Origin: Pseudomonadales bacterium
GTDB taxonomy: Bacteria; Pseudomonadota; Gammaproteobacteria; Pseudomonadales; DC-out160
Assembly: GCA_019090455.1 (NCBI GenBank)
Contig: JAHRWA010000032.1
Location: forward strand, 1 to 64,000
Length of the DNA stretch: 64,000 nt
Direction: 5' to 3'
Notes under the pieces: generated by a model
Seen by the model: only the letters and a program-made list of their open reading frames with translations
Told to the model about the DNA's origin: nothing
Databases searched by the model: none
In this document: positions 9,756 to 18,812 of the stretch, one piece after another
Layout of the letters: every line of letters starts with the position of its first letter
How positions within the stretch are numbered: position 1 is the first letter of the stretch
Made by a program: the position numbers and the translations under genes

Positions 9756-11756
9756 GTGAATAATCGAATCAATCACGCTAACTTTCCCAGTAGAAAGATG
9801 AAAACAATCTCTCCTAAATTAAGCGATAGGCTCACAGTCCTCGCAATTGGCTTTTTAAGCCTGCTATTTACCTCCAGTTGTAGCACCTTTACAGAACGCG
9901 ATCACGATCAAAGTAGTGCCAGCAAATTGCGTCCCAGTAAGACAAGCCCTCAAAATACGAATTCTACTAATACTGACTCCATCACACATAATCCGAGTAA
10001 CAGTGACGGTGGCAATGGCCGCACTGTAGACAGCTCTAACAGGGCAACAATCAACCGACCCGACAACACTAAACACAAATCTCTAACACCGATTCGGCCA
10101 AACAATGTCTCTGACAGCCTGGCAGCCGCAGCGGAAAACAAGACCTCCAAACAAGATCCGTTGCCCCCCGCCTCAACTATGGAAGCTGAAACACTTTACG
10201 ATCTCATCGTTGCGGAAATGGCCGGGAAAGCAAACCGTTTAAATGTCACTTTGGGTAATTACCTCAAACAGGCGAACTACACAAAAAACCCAAAAATAAT
10301 TGCGAGGGCAACGCGAATCGCCAAATACATGGGTGCCCATCAAGCAACGTTCAATGCAGCAAACCTATGGCTAGAAGTCGATCCCAATAATATCGAAGCC
10401 CATCAGGCCGTCACCGTACAGCTAATTCGCAACAATAAATACGATGCGGCACTCCAACATATGAGTAGCCTCCTACGACTATCCAGCGAACCTAATTTTG
10501 ATTTCCTGATTCATCACACTCGTAAGATCGACAAGGAAGCAAGACAGAACATCATCGCAGGGCTAAAAAAACTAACACAAAATCACCCTGAAAATTCTCG
10601 TTTATGGTTTACCAAGGCTATTTTAGAGGACTTCCAAGGTTCCAAAGAAGCCGCAATATTGTCAGTAGAACGCTCACTTGAAATAGAACCGAACTATGTT
10701 ACCGCTGTTATTTTTAAAGCGAAAACACTGCGTAACCTTCACCGAGAAGAGGACGCCTTCAAAACATTAAAACAGGCTGTTAAAAAGCACCCCGACCACA
10801 AAAGACTACGCATAGTCTATGCTCGACTACTCATCAGTCTCAACAAACTAAGCAAAGCCCAGGCACAATTTGAATACCTGATAAAAAGAAATCCGGACGA
10901 TAGTGATCTTTTACTTTCTCTCGCTTTACTCTCTTGGGAAAACGAACTTGAAAAACAAGCGATAGAATATCTCCATCAGCTGTTAGAAACAGGAAAGAAA
11001 ACCGGTGATGCACACACTTACCTAGGTCAAATTTACGCCTCTGAGAAAAAACATAAGAATGCCATTAAGCACTTTAATCAAGTTCAAAATGGGCCCAATT
11101 ACACCACAGCACAAATTCAATTAGCCCTGGTTTACAGTGAAATAAACCAAGTAGAAAATGGCATCGATACACTGCACCAAGCCATTAAAAAACATGTAAG
11201 CAGTAAAACCCAGTTCCTCATAGCCGAAAGCGAAATATTAATAAATGCTGAGCGCCTTGATGAAGCTTACATCGTATTAAACAGAGCATTACAAGAAGAA
11301 CCCAGTGACTCCGACTTACTCTACAGCCGGGCAATGCTGGCAGAAAAGCTCAACAATCTTGATCAACTCGAATCTGATCTGCGACTAATCATTAAGGAAA
11401 ACCCCTCTAGCGCACTGGCACTCAACGCTCTGGGTTACACACTAGCTGACCGGTCAGATCGTCTCGAAGAAGCACTAGAGCTCATTACACAGGCCGCCAA
11501 AATTGAACCCAATGATCCAGCGATTATCGATAGCCTAGGCTGGGTTCATTATAAACTCGGCAATAATGCCGCTGCGCTGCAGCATCTACGCAATGCTTAC
11601 AAGCTTTATAAAGACCATGAAATTGCCGCTCACCTGGGTGAAGTACTATGGAATGAAGGACTAAAAGAAGAAGCCACTGCCCTTTGGAAATCTTCCAAAA
11701 AAGAGTTCCCAGATAGCGCTATCTTGAAGAAGGTGATGGACCGATTTCTGAAATGA
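9756..11756 (+). CDS. Tetratricopeptide-repeat protein, probably envelope-associated
   Basis: A 666-residue protein with a hydrophobic N-terminal segment ending in FTSSCS (possible lipoprotein signal with a poor lipobox), a Ser/Thr/Asn-rich linker to about residue 130, and a long TPR solenoid. TPR-like units include NSRLWFTKAILEDF, DAHTYLGQIYASEKKHKNA and AIIDSLGWVHYKLGNNAAAL. The GTG at 9756 has AGGG upstream. An ATG at 9798 (MKTISPK) would put the hydrophobic stretch nearer the terminus and is a real alternative. It overlaps lolB by 4 bp (ATGA), so the two are translationally coupled. The neighbour of hemA/lolB in Pseudomonas is the same kind of protein. Exact role unknown; a link to outer-membrane lipoprotein handling is an inference from position. 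Confidence 0.8.
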   Translation: MNNRINHANFPSRKMKTISPKLSDRLTVLAIGFLSLLFTSSCSTFTERDHDQSSASKLRPSKTSPQNTNSTNTDSITHNPSNSDGGNGRTVDSSNRATINRPDNTKHKSLTPIRPNNVSDSLAAAAENKTSKQDPLPPASTMEAETLYDLIVAEMAGKANRLNVTLGNYLKQANYTKNPKIIARATRIAKYMGAHQATFNAANLWLEVDPNNIEAHQAVTVQLIRNNKYDAALQHMSSLLRLSSEPNFDFLIHHTRKIDKEARQNIIAGLKKLTQNHPENSRLWFTKAILEDFQGSKEAAILSVERSLEIEPNYVTAVIFKAKTLRNLHREEDAFKTLKQAVKKHPDHKRLRIVYARLLISLNKLSKAQAQFEYLIKRNPDDSDLLLSLALLSWENELEKQAIEYLHQLLETGKKTGDAHTYLGQIYASEKKHKNAIKHFNQVQNGPNYTTAQIQLALVYSEINQVENGIDTLHQAIKKHVSSKTQFLIAESEILINAERLDEAYIVLNRALQEEPSDSDLLYSRAMLAEKLNNLDQLESDLRLIIKENPSSALALNALGYTLADRSDRLEEALELITQAAKIEPNDPAIIDSLGWVHYKLGNNAAALQHLRNAYKLYKDHEIAAHLGEVLWNEGLKEEATALWKSSKKEFPDSAILKKVMDRFLK

Positions 11757-12388
11757 ACTTGGAATCACCCTCGAATCTGAGCTTGCGCCACTCAATATTG
11801 AAATTTGCCGGGATGATTATTTTACTGTTACTCCCCGGCTGTACTCTGCTGCATCCCGCATTCGATAAATCACTTGAACCCACTTCTGCTGACACAATGA
11901 GTCACTGGAAGTTAAAAGGAAAAATCGGTATTCGCACCAAAGAGGATGGCGGCAGTGCACATTTACGCTGGATACAACAAGGCAGTCGATATGAATTATC
12001 CCTATCAGGCCCGCTAGGACAGGGAGCGGCATCCATTCATGGAAATCAAAGTGGAGTCACCTTAAAAAGTCGACGAACGGGTACTCTCTACGCTGACACG
12101 CCAGAACAGCTGATCTCCGAGGCTTTCGGATGGCATGTACCGATTTCTAACTTACTTTACTGGATCAAAGGGTCACCGACACCGGATCACAAACTGACTC
12201 AAACTCACTCCCGGTATGATGAAGAAGGCCGTCTCGAATCTTTCTCACAACATGGCTGGACGATTCAGTACAGCCGATTCCGTCAGGTCAATGGACTCTT
12301 CCTTCCCCACAAAACGGTAATAAAACAAGATGACATCAAAGTCACACTCATCGTTTCTAAATGGGAATTAGGTCGACAATCTTTATGA
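11753..12388 (+). CDS. lolB: Outer-membrane lipoprotein LolB
   Basis: LolB accepts lipoproteins from periplasmic LolA and inserts them in the outer membrane. The 211-residue product has a type II signal with lipobox LLPGC (Cys30), then the LolB fold beginning WKLKGKIGIRTKEDGGSAHL and the family-typical GWHVPISNLLYWIKG. Its start overlaps the upstream TPR gene by ATGA, and its stop region begins the repeat array that leads into ispE. Confidence 0.93.
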   Translation: MNLESPSNLSLRHSILKFAGMIILLLLPGCTLLHPAFDKSLEPTSADTMSHWKLKGKIGIRTKEDGGSAHLRWIQQGSRYELSLSGPLGQGAASIHGNQSGVTLKSRRTGTLYADTPEQLISEAFGWHVPISNLLYWIKGSPTPDHKLTQTHSRYDEEGRLESFSQHGWTIQYSRFRQVNGLFLPHKTVIKQDDIKVTLIVSKWELGRQSL

Positions 12389-12470
12389 CGACAGACACAC
12401 TCCAATTATAAAATGCACACCTCAACTATGACATTCACACCCCAAATATGACAATCACACCTCAATCACT
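12385..12470. repeat. 20-bp tandem repeat array spanning lolB stop and ispE start
   Basis: Four imperfect units begin at 12385, 12408, 12428 and 12448, with periods of 23, 20 and 20. Each resembles ATGACAATCACACCTCAATC. The first ATG (12385) overlaps the lolB TGA as ATGA and opens an 8-codon frame (MTTDTLQL). The third opens a 7-codon frame (MTFTPQI) whose TGA overlaps the ispE ATG. The fourth is the ispE start itself (MTITPQSL). The ispE initiation region thus appears to have been duplicated in tandem. Confidence 0.8.
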
Positions 12471-13344
12471 AACCCTGCCCTCACCCGCAAAAATTAATTT
12501 ATTCCTTCATATTCTCGGTCGCCGTGATGATGGCTATCACAAACTACAAACGGTTTTTCAACTATTGGAATACAGCGATGAACTTCAATTCACCCCCAAT
12601 GATACTGGCAACATTAGTCTGACCCCAGAAACAGCTGACCTGCCGACGAAACAGAACTTAATCTGGAAAGCCGCCCAGCAATTACAAAATTACCATGCCT
12701 TACAACCTGGAAATGACAAAGTCGAAAAAAGCACAAAAAACCTCGGAGTGCACATTCACGTACAAAAGCGAATTCCAATGGGTGGCGGATTAGGGGGCGG
12801 CTCGTCAAATGCAGCGACAACACTAATCGGCTTAAATAGACTTTGGGATCTTGGCTTATCCAAAACGACATTGGCCGAGATTGGCGTAAAACTGGGTGCT
12901 GACGTTCCTATTTTCATCAATGGACACAGTGCCTGGGCAGAGGGAATAGGAGAGGAACTAACAAAGATAGAACTGCCAAGTCGCTGGTATTTAATCATCA
13001 CTCCAAACTGCCATGTATCAACAGAAAAAATATTTCAAAATAAGGAATTGACAAGAAACACAACTGCCATCAGAATGGCGGCCTTTCTTGAGGGGGGTGG
13101 TCAAAATGACTGCGAACCTTTAGTGAGAAAACTCTACCCTGAAGTGAACAACGCACTGATTTGGTTAGATCAGTATGGCAAAGCCAGGCTAACTGGCACA
13201 GGCGCTAGCGTATTCACTCACTTTGAAGATAAAGAGAGTGCCTTACAAGCATTAAAGGCTTTACCTAAAACACTTAATGGTTTTGTTACTAAGGGTATTA
13301 ACCAATCCCCTCTGCAATTAAACCTACGGGATCAGTTAGCCTAA
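12448..13344 (+). CDS. ispE: 4-diphosphocytidyl-2-C-methyl-D-erythritol kinase
   Basis: IspE phosphorylates CDP-ME in the non-mevalonate (MEP) isoprenoid pathway. It is a GHMP kinase: substrate motif PSPAKINLFLHILGRRDDGYH at the N terminus, ATP-binding PMGGGLGGGSSNAATTL in the middle, and a C-terminal motif TGTGASVFTHF. 298 residues is slightly longer than usual (about 285). The start ATG lies inside a 20-bp tandem repeat, which may affect initiation or coupling with lolB. tRNA-Gln and prs follow, as in Pseudomonas. Confidence 0.95.
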   Translation: MTITPQSLTLPSPAKINLFLHILGRRDDGYHKLQTVFQLLEYSDELQFTPNDTGNISLTPETADLPTKQNLIWKAAQQLQNYHALQPGNDKVEKSTKNLGVHIHVQKRIPMGGGLGGGSSNAATTLIGLNRLWDLGLSKTTLAEIGVKLGADVPIFINGHSAWAEGIGEELTKIELPSRWYLIITPNCHVSTEKIFQNKELTRNTTAIRMAAFLEGGGQNDCEPLVRKLYPEVNNALIWLDQYGKARLTGTGASVFTHFEDKESALQALKALPKTLNGFVTKGINQSPLQLNLRDQLA

Positions 13345-13453
13345 AAGAACAAGTGAATTAGGAGCCAAAGGTACAAGGTAGAGTAAAAGCTGTTGCTGAC
13401 AGCTAGCAAGCATCTGATCGCTATACTATCTTTATCTGGTATACTTCGTTTGC

Positions 13454-13485
13454 TCAATTTCTCGCAAAAAATAGCGAGAAATTGA
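13454..13485. other. 12-bp perfect hairpin between ispE and tRNA-Gln
   Basis: TCAATTTCTCGC (13454-13465) and its perfect complement GCGAGAAATTGA (13474-13485) enclose the 8-base loop AAAAAATA. No T-run follows on either strand, so it is not a classical intrinsic terminator. It ends 17 bp before the tRNA and may overlap its promoter region or mark an RNA-processing site. Confidence 0.6.
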
Positions 13486-13502
13486 TAATACGAACAAGTT
13501 GT

Positions 13503-13577
13503 TGGGCCGTAGCCAAGCGGTAAGGCAGCGGGTTTTGATCCCGTCATGCGAAGGTTCGAATCCTTCCGGCCCAGCCA
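13503..13577 (+). tRNA. tRNA-Gln (anticodon TTG), CCA encoded
   Basis: A 75-nt cloverleaf with acceptor stem TGGGCCG pairing with CGGCCCA, D-loop AGCCAAGCGGTAAGGC, anticodon loop TTTTGAT giving TTG, and T-arm GAAGG-TTCGAAT-CCTTC. The CCA end is encoded. The ispE-tRNA-Gln-prs arrangement is conserved in Pseudomonas-like genomes. Confidence 0.97.
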
Positions 13578-13644
13578 TATCATCTAAGCACGAACACATA
13601 GCGCGTCTTTCAGTAAAAAGATCCAATCGCAAGGGGCTCCCACT

Positions 13645-14601
13645 GTGTCAAAACTAGTTGTCTTCACGGGTAATGCTAACCCCGAACTCGCTGCTCGCAT
13701 TGCACAACACCTCCATATTCCACTGGGCAATGCAAAAGTCAGTCAATTTAGTGATGGCGAAATCGCTGTAGAAATAAATGAAAATGTCAGAGGCAATGAT
13801 GTTTTCGTCATTCAGTCCACCTGCGCTCCTACCAACGACAATCTGATGGAACTCATCGTAATTGCAGATGCACTGCGCCGATCATCAGCGGGCCGAATCA
13901 CAGCTGTCATCCCCTACTTTGGATATGCACGCCAAGATAGACGAGTTCGTTCAGCTAGAGTCCCTATTACAGCTAAAGTCGTTGCCGACATGATCACAAC
14001 CGTAGGCGTAGACAGAGTATTAACTGTAGATCTCCACGCGGACCAAATCCAAGGATTCTTCGATATCCCCGTAGACAATGTTTACGGGTCTCCGGTACTC
14101 ATTGCCGATGTTTTCCAGCAAAATTTCGAAGACATCATGGTGGTATCGCCCGATGTAGGTGGCGTTGTCCGTGCACGTGCGGTGGCCAAACAACTAGATG
14201 ACTGCGACCTAGCCATTATTGATAAACGTCGATCTAAGGCAAATGAATCTGAAGTGATGCACATTATCGGTGAAGTAAAAGACCGGACTTGTGTCGTAGT
14301 AGACGACATGGTGGATACCGCCGGTACCTTGTGTAAAGCCGCTCAAGCACTCAAAGACAGCGGAGCCAAAAAAGTCATCGCTTACTGTACTCACGCAGTA
14401 TTATCAGGCCCCGCATTAGACAATATTGAGAAATCGAAGCTGGATGAGCTTGTTGTTACCGACAGCGTTCCTCTAACGGACAAAGCAAAGGCCTGCCAAA
14501 AAGTTCGTCAGTTATCGCTTTCATCTATGCTGGCAGAAACCGTAAGACGAATAAACAACGAAGAATCTATTAGCGCCATGTTCCAGCCCCAAGATCACTG
14601 A
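13645..14601 (+). CDS. prs: Ribose-phosphate pyrophosphokinase
   Basis: Makes PRPP from ribose 5-phosphate and ATP for nucleotide, histidine and NAD synthesis. The 318-residue protein aligns by eye along its whole length with E. coli Prs: [66 protein letters not shown] and the PRPP loop [12 protein letters not shown]. It starts at GTG 13645 with AAGGGG upstream. Confidence 0.98.
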   Translation: MSKLVVFTGNANPELAARIAQHLHIPLGNAKVSQFSDGEIAVEINENVRGNDVFVIQSTCAPTNDNLMELIVIADALRRSSAGRITAVIPYFGYARQDRRVRSARVPITAKVVADMITTVGVDRVLTVDLHADQIQGFFDIPVDNVYGSPVLIADVFQQNFEDIMVVSPDVGGVVRARAVAKQLDDCDLAIIDKRRSKANESEVMHIIGEVKDRTCVVVDDMVDTAGTLCKAAQALKDSGAKKVIAYCTHAVLSGPALDNIEKSKLDELVVTDSVPLTDKAKACQKVRQLSLSSMLAETVRRINNEESISAMFQPQDH

Positions 14602-14826
14602 GAACGTTTAATGTCATAACCACAAAGGGCAGCGCAGCACTTAACAAACAAGACATAGTATTGAGACATTTTTAAGAAACCAAATTAGTAACAACAAATT
14701 TAAAAAAATCTAATTTAAAACGTGGCGAAAGGGAGATCGGCGTTAACGTGACATCCTGACCCACACAACATAAACCCCCATTCAAATTGGTCGCAAATAA
14801 GATTGGGGAAATCGGAGTACTACATC

Positions 14827-15486
14827 ATGGCTGAAGCCTTTGTATTGAATGCAACAATCCGTAGTGACAAGGGGAAGGGTGCGAGCCGCCGCCTACGTCG
14901 ACTACAAAACCTAGTTCCTGGCGTGGTATACGGCGCAGGACAGGACCCACAATCCATCAGCATCGAGTTTAAAGAACTCGTCAAACAGTTAGAGAATGAG
15001 GCCACTTATTCTCACATCTTGACTCTCAAGCTCGAAGGCGCAGATCAGCAGGTAGTCCTGAAAGATCTACAGCGACACCCAGCGAAAAGTGATCCTATGC
15101 ACGCTGACTTTCTACGCATAGACGAGAATAAAGAACTGCACATCAACGTCCCTCTTCATTTCATCAACGAAGATATTTGTGTTGGTGTTAAAATGAGTGG
15201 CGGCGTTATCGGGCACCAAATGGCTGAAGTGGAAATTTCATGCTTACCGAAGGATCTACCCGAGTTTATTGAAGTTGATCTTGAAAATGTCGACACCGGT
15301 GACACCGTACACTTGTCAGACCTTAAGCTTAGCGAAGGAGTCACTATTGTCGCCCTTTCTCATGGTGATGATCACGATCTTCCTGTTGCATCAGTCAACA
15401 TTCCTCGTGGTTCTGACCTCGAAGATGAAGCCGATGCCACCGAAGAGAGCGCTGAAGAAGGCGGCACTCCCAGCGAAGAAGAGTAA
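14827..15486 (+). CDS. rplY: 50S ribosomal protein L25/CTC
   Basis: A 5S-rRNA-binding ribosomal protein of the long CTC type: an N-terminal L25 domain (about residues 1-95) and a C-terminal TL5 domain, with an acidic tail rich in Glu. The start is MAEAFVLN at 14827, with GGAG nine bases upstream; an earlier in-frame TTG at 14803 is not needed. 219 residues. The upstream 225 bp are AT-rich and probably hold its promoter. Confidence 0.95.
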   Translation: MAEAFVLNATIRSDKGKGASRRLRRLQNLVPGVVYGAGQDPQSISIEFKELVKQLENEATYSHILTLKLEGADQQVVLKDLQRHPAKSDPMHADFLRIDENKELHINVPLHFINEDICVGVKMSGGVIGHQMAEVEISCLPKDLPEFIEVDLENVDTGDTVHLSDLKLSEGVTIVALSHGDDHDLPVASVNIPRGSDLEDEADATEESAEEGGTPSEEE

Positions 15487-15498
15487 AGAAAGGACTGT

Positions 15499-16095
15499 TT
15501 GATTTTGAGAATCGAACTCATTGTTGGCCTGGGAAATCCCGGCCAACAATATGAAAACACCCGCCATAATGCAGGTCACTGGCTAGTTCAAGCCGCTGCC
15601 CATCGTTACAATGCCATCCTAAAACCAGAAAGCAAATTTCACGGCGCTGCAGCTCGAATCAATATCGGCAATCAGGATGTCAGATTACTCTTTCCCACAA
15701 CCTTCATGAATAGAAGCGGACAGGGTGTAGCTGCCCTCTCCCAATTTTTCAAGATTAAACCGGAAAACATTTTAGTAGCTCATGACGAGCTAGACCTCCC
15801 CCCTGGCATTATTCGATTGAAAACAGGAGGCGGGCACGGTGGACACAACGGCCTCAGAGACATTATCTCTAGCCTGGGCAATAACAAATCATTTCATCGG
15901 CTACGTATTGGTGTAGGACACCCAGGCAGCAGCGACAAGGTCACTGGCTATGTACTTGGCAACCCACCTCAGAAAGAAAGAAATCTAATCACTGATTGTT
16001 TGGATGAAGCGATACGACATTTGCCTGTAATAGTCAGCGGTAACCAACAAAAAGTAATGAATGAATTGCATCGCTTTGATGCCAACAATACTTGA
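15499..16095 (+). CDS. pth: Peptidyl-tRNA hydrolase
   Basis: Releases peptides from prematurely dissociated peptidyl-tRNA. The motifs are LIVGLGNPGQQYENTRHNAG (catalytic His in RHNAG), FMNRSG and HDELDLPPG, then GGGHGGHNGLRD. It probably starts at TTG 15499 (MILRIELIVG) with AAGGA upstream; no ATG lies before the conserved GLGNPG, and a second TTG at 15505 is possible. It is 12 bp after rplY, an operon arrangement common in gammaproteobacteria. Confidence 0.96.
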   Translation: MILRIELIVGLGNPGQQYENTRHNAGHWLVQAAAHRYNAILKPESKFHGAAARINIGNQDVRLLFPTTFMNRSGQGVAALSQFFKIKPENILVAHDELDLPPGIIRLKTGGGHGGHNGLRDIISSLGNNKSFHRLRIGVGHPGSSDKVTGYVLGNPPQKERNLITDCLDEAIRHLPVIVSGNQQKVMNELHRFDANNT

Positions 16096-16151
16096 TGTCC
16101 TCAATCTTTATCACTAACAATTTTAGCTCCAACAAGAAAAGGTAAACAATC

Positions 16152-17243
16152 ATGGGAATTAAATGCGGCATTGTGGGTTTACCAAATGTGGGTAAATCGA
16201 CTCTCTTTAATGCCTTAACCAAAGCTGGCATCGAAGCCCAGAACTTCCCCTTTTGCACGATTGAACCCAATACGGGTGTCGTACCCATACCGGATCGTCG
16301 ACAAGACACGTTATCTGAAATCGTAAAACCAGAACGAACGGTGCCCACCACCATGGACTTTGTCGACATTGCAGGATTAGTCGCTGGGGCATCCAAAGGA
16401 GAAGGCCTAGGTAATCAATTTCTCGCCAATATTCGAGAAACCGATGCGATCGCTCATGTCGTTCGCTGCTTTGTCGATGAAAACATCATCCACGTCACCG
16501 GCAAAATCAGCCCCCTTGATGATATAGAAACGATCAACACTGAACTCGCATTAGCCGACCTAGAAGCAATCGAAAAAGCCAACATAAAAGCCGGAAAGCA
16601 GGCTAAAGCGGGCAACAAAGAAGCCATCGCAATGCGGGAGCTGACCGACCGTCTGATACCTCACTTGAACGAAGGCAACCCTATTCGCTCATTCGATCTT
16701 ACCCATGACGAAAAAGCCATTTTAAAACCGTATTGCTTACTCACAGCCAAGCCCACCATGTATATCGCCAACGTAGAAGAAGACGGCTTCGAGAACAACA
16801 CACTCTTAGAATCTGTCAAAAAACTAGCTGAAGAAGATGGCTCACAAGTGGTTCCCATCTGCGCCAAAATAGAATCTGAAATCGCCGAACTCGATGACGA
16901 CGAACGCAACGAATTTTTAGCCGACATAGGTATGGAAGAACCCGGCCTCGATCGCGTCATCCGTGCCGGATACAAACTCCTTAACCTACAAACATACTTT
17001 ACCGCCGGCGTACAAGAAGTCAGGGCCTGGACCGTTAAAGTTGGTGCCACAGCTCCCCAGGCGGCCGGCGTCATCCATACCGACTTTGAAAAAGGGTTTA
17101 TTCGAGCAGAGATCACCGCATATGAAGATTTCGTCAGCTTGGGAGGCGAGCAAGGTGCCAAAGAAGCTGGGAAATGGCGGTTAGAAGGGAAAGATTACGT
17201 AGTACAGGACGGTGACGTTATTCATTTTAGATTCAACGTTTAA
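16152..17243 (+). CDS. ychF: Redox/ribosome-associated GTPase YchF (OLA1 family)
   Basis: Obg-like P-loop NTPase that binds ribosomes and preferentially hydrolyses ATP. The N-terminal P-loop [15 protein letters not shown] and [20 protein letters not shown] (switch II) are clear. The family NxxE-type specificity motif (NVEE), a coiled-coil insert and a C-terminal TGS domain ending in [10 protein letters not shown] follow. 363 residues is standard. It lies downstream of pth as in E. coli and Pseudomonas. Confidence 0.97.
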   Translation: MGIKCGIVGLPNVGKSTLFNALTKAGIEAQNFPFCTIEPNTGVVPIPDRRQDTLSEIVKPERTVPTTMDFVDIAGLVAGASKGEGLGNQFLANIRETDAIAHVVRCFVDENIIHVTGKISPLDDIETINTELALADLEAIEKANIKAGKQAKAGNKEAIAMRELTDRLIPHLNEGNPIRSFDLTHDEKAILKPYCLLTAKPTMYIANVEEDGFENNTLLESVKKLAEEDGSQVVPICAKIESEIAELDDDERNEFLADIGMEEPGLDRVIRAGYKLLNLQTYFTAGVQEVRAWTVKVGATAPQAAGVIHTDFEKGFIRAEITAYEDFVSLGGEQGAKEAGKWRLEGKDYVVQDGDVIHFRFNV

Positions 17244-17275
17244 GTGAAATCCATCAATCACTTAAACTGAACTTT

Positions 17276-17311
17276 ACCAATAACTCAATTTATATCAATA
17301 ACTTAAAATAT
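17276..17311. repeat. Diverged 18-bp tandem duplication after ychF
   Basis: ACCAATAACTCAATTTAT (17276-17293) is followed directly by ATCAATAACTTAAAATAT (17294-17311), 14 of 18 bases identical. AT-rich composition makes chance similarity possible. Confidence 0.45.
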
Positions 17312-17342
17312 AACAAGATGAATATACCCACAAATGGTGCTC

Positions 17343-17371
17343 TTGACAATCATACGGGACACTGAGAGAAT
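17343..17371 (+). promoter_or_regulatory. Sigma-70 promoter for tRNA-Met
   Basis: A perfect -35 (TTGACA, 17343-17348), a 17-bp spacer and the -10 GAGAAT (17366-17371) are followed at once by a GC-rich stretch (GCGCC). GC-rich discriminators are typical of stringently controlled stable-RNA promoters. Transcription would begin near 17378, about 55 bp before the tRNA. Confidence 0.6.
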
Positions 17372-17432
17372 GCGCCTCCTTCTTTCGAGGCGACTCTTGA
17401 TGGGGGATAGGTACGATTATTTTCAGCACCAC

Positions 17433-17509
17433 GGCAACGTAGCTCAGCTGGTTAGAGCACAACACTCATAATGTTGGGGTCGGTAGTTCGAATCTACCCG
17501 TTGCTACCA
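17433..17509 (+). tRNA. tRNA-Met, elongator (anticodon CAT), CCA encoded
   Basis: A 77-nt cloverleaf closely resembling E. coli elongator tRNA-Met: D-arm GTAGCTCAGCTGGTTAGAGC, anticodon loop CTCATAA, T-arm GGTAG-TTCGAAT-CTACC, encoded CCA. The first acceptor pair is G-U. The paired first position and the overall similarity mark it as elongator rather than initiator. Confidence 0.95.
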
Positions 17510-17794
17510 TCTTAGTAACACCATTAAATCTCATCAGCACAACTCTTCGATCATATTTAGAATCACTAGCGTAACCCATAAGCTACGCAGTTTGATGCAT
17601 GTAAATCAATGAAAACAGTAACGTGACAACACCGCTAAACAACATCATCCGCACAACAAAACACTGTCGACAATACCGCCCATCTCGAAATCGCATCATC
17701 CCACCAAACCTCTTTAACAGCCCAACTCTATTTTAGTCTATACCCTAAAATTTAGGCCACTCGCTTAGTGGGAATTGTTACATTGCCTGCGCGA

Positions 17795-18139
17795 CTATGA
17801 AGACCCCCCTTTGGAAGGCCCACCCACTGGGAAGTGTGGAAAGGGAGTAACGGTACTGCCGGCTGAATCACAGATTTTTGAAACCCCCTCTTTTTCAACC
17901 TCGTCTATTCGAATAATCGAATGCATGGGCAGGTAACTGCGCTTTACGCCCGAAAATTCAGCTTTCAGTTTTTCCTCAGACGGGTCCACTACAACCTGAG
18001 TACGCTCACCAAAAACAAACTCCTCGACCTCAATAAAACCGTATAATTCACTCTGAAATATCTCCCGAGCATAGACCTCATAAACTTGACCCTGATTAAC
18101 GAAGATAACTCGGAATATCTGCTGTTTACCTTTACTCAT
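17795..18139 (-). CDS. DUF1820 family protein
   Basis: A 114-residue soluble protein matching the DUF1820 family of gammaproteobacteria: IFRVIFVNQGQVYEVYARE at the N terminus, then LYGFIEVEEFVFGE and RSYLPMHSIIRIDEVEKEG. The C-terminal tail is Pro/Gly/Ser-rich. The start at ATG 18139 (MSKGKQQ) is preferred over a TTG two codons upstream. The function of the family is unknown to me. Confidence 0.85.
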   Translation of the reverse strand: MSKGKQQIFRVIFVNQGQVYEVYAREIFQSELYGFIEVEEFVFGERTQVVVDPSEEKLKAEFSGVKRSYLPMHSIIRIDEVEKEGVSKICDSAGSTVTPFPHFPVGGPSKGGSS

Positions 18140-18162
18140 TTTCAACTCGTTTTATAGCGTGA

Positions 18163-18190
18163 ATTATAATTTGACTCGCACCCATATCAA
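18163..18190 (-). promoter_or_regulatory. Sigma-70 promoter of the DUF1820 gene
   Basis: Read on the minus strand: TTGATA (18190-18185), a 16-bp spacer, and a perfect TATAAT (18168-18163). Transcription would start about 17 bp before the ATG at 18139, with room for a ribosome-binding site. Confidence 0.65.
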
Positions 18191-18812
18191 AATGGCAACA
18201 AAATATAGCATACCTTCGAGGCTTTATTGCGTGATATCGGAACTCAATAGCAATCATTCATTCCAAAAACCCTTCTCATTCGATCATTAAAATAGCAATA
18301 ACAAAAGAAATGTTTGACTAACGACGAATAACACCCAATAAATAGTGTACAATTCCCGCCCTCCTATAAGCGTCAGCGTGAAATTAATGCTGCAAACTCT
18401 AGGATCCAATGCCCTGGCTAGCTTATTGCGACTAGCTACTTCATTTATTTCTACCACTTCCGATTACGCGTCAGCCGTCATAAACCAACATCAATGACTT
18501 TGACTGTGAGAACTAAGGCGAGCAAAACATTTGGATTTTCTGTCGTTTCTCTGCTATTTGTCTGAGTGGTATTTAATTTCTATAGGAAAACAGGGAGCTT
18601 CAATTTTAGCTAAAAACAAGCCCAATAATAGGAATAGCAGAAGGTCATATTTCCTACTGGCTTAGCAATACACACGACAAATGGCAGGCATGTGACCCCA
18701 AAGTCTCTGGCGCCAATTAGGCGCCCTTTAGCTTGCAAAGTCAGCTTTACCAACAAGCACAAACTACAAAATTGTGTAGTCGACGTTTAACAAATAATTG
18801 AGAGAGACATTT
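18191..18812. other. Long non-coding or leader region before the cold-shock-domain gene
   Basis: About 620 bp without a full-size gene. A TACAAT -10-like box at 18348-18353 followed by GC-rich TCCCGCCCTCC suggests a promoter, giving a leader of roughly 450 nt. A small open frame lies at 18387-18497. A hairpin GGCGCC-AATTA-GGCGCC sits at 18709-18725, followed by CTTT. Cold-shock genes often have long structured 5' UTRs, so this may be one, or it may hold a separate small RNA. Confidence 0.5.
18387..18497 (+). CDS. Possible small protein, 36 residues
   Basis: An ATG-to-TGA frame encodes a 36-residue peptide beginning MLQTLGSNALASLLRLATSF. An in-frame GTG at 18378 would add three residues. The frame has coding-like codon choice and an amphipathic or hydrophobic first half, but no clear ribosome-binding site and no family I recognise. 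It could instead be part of a leader RNA. Low confidence. Confidence 0.22.
   Translation: MLQTLGSNALASLLRLATSFISTTSDYASAVINQHQ

Noticed and set aside
16661-17161. 166-codon antisense frame inside ychF
   Set aside because: Shadow of a strongly conserved gene; product has no family features.
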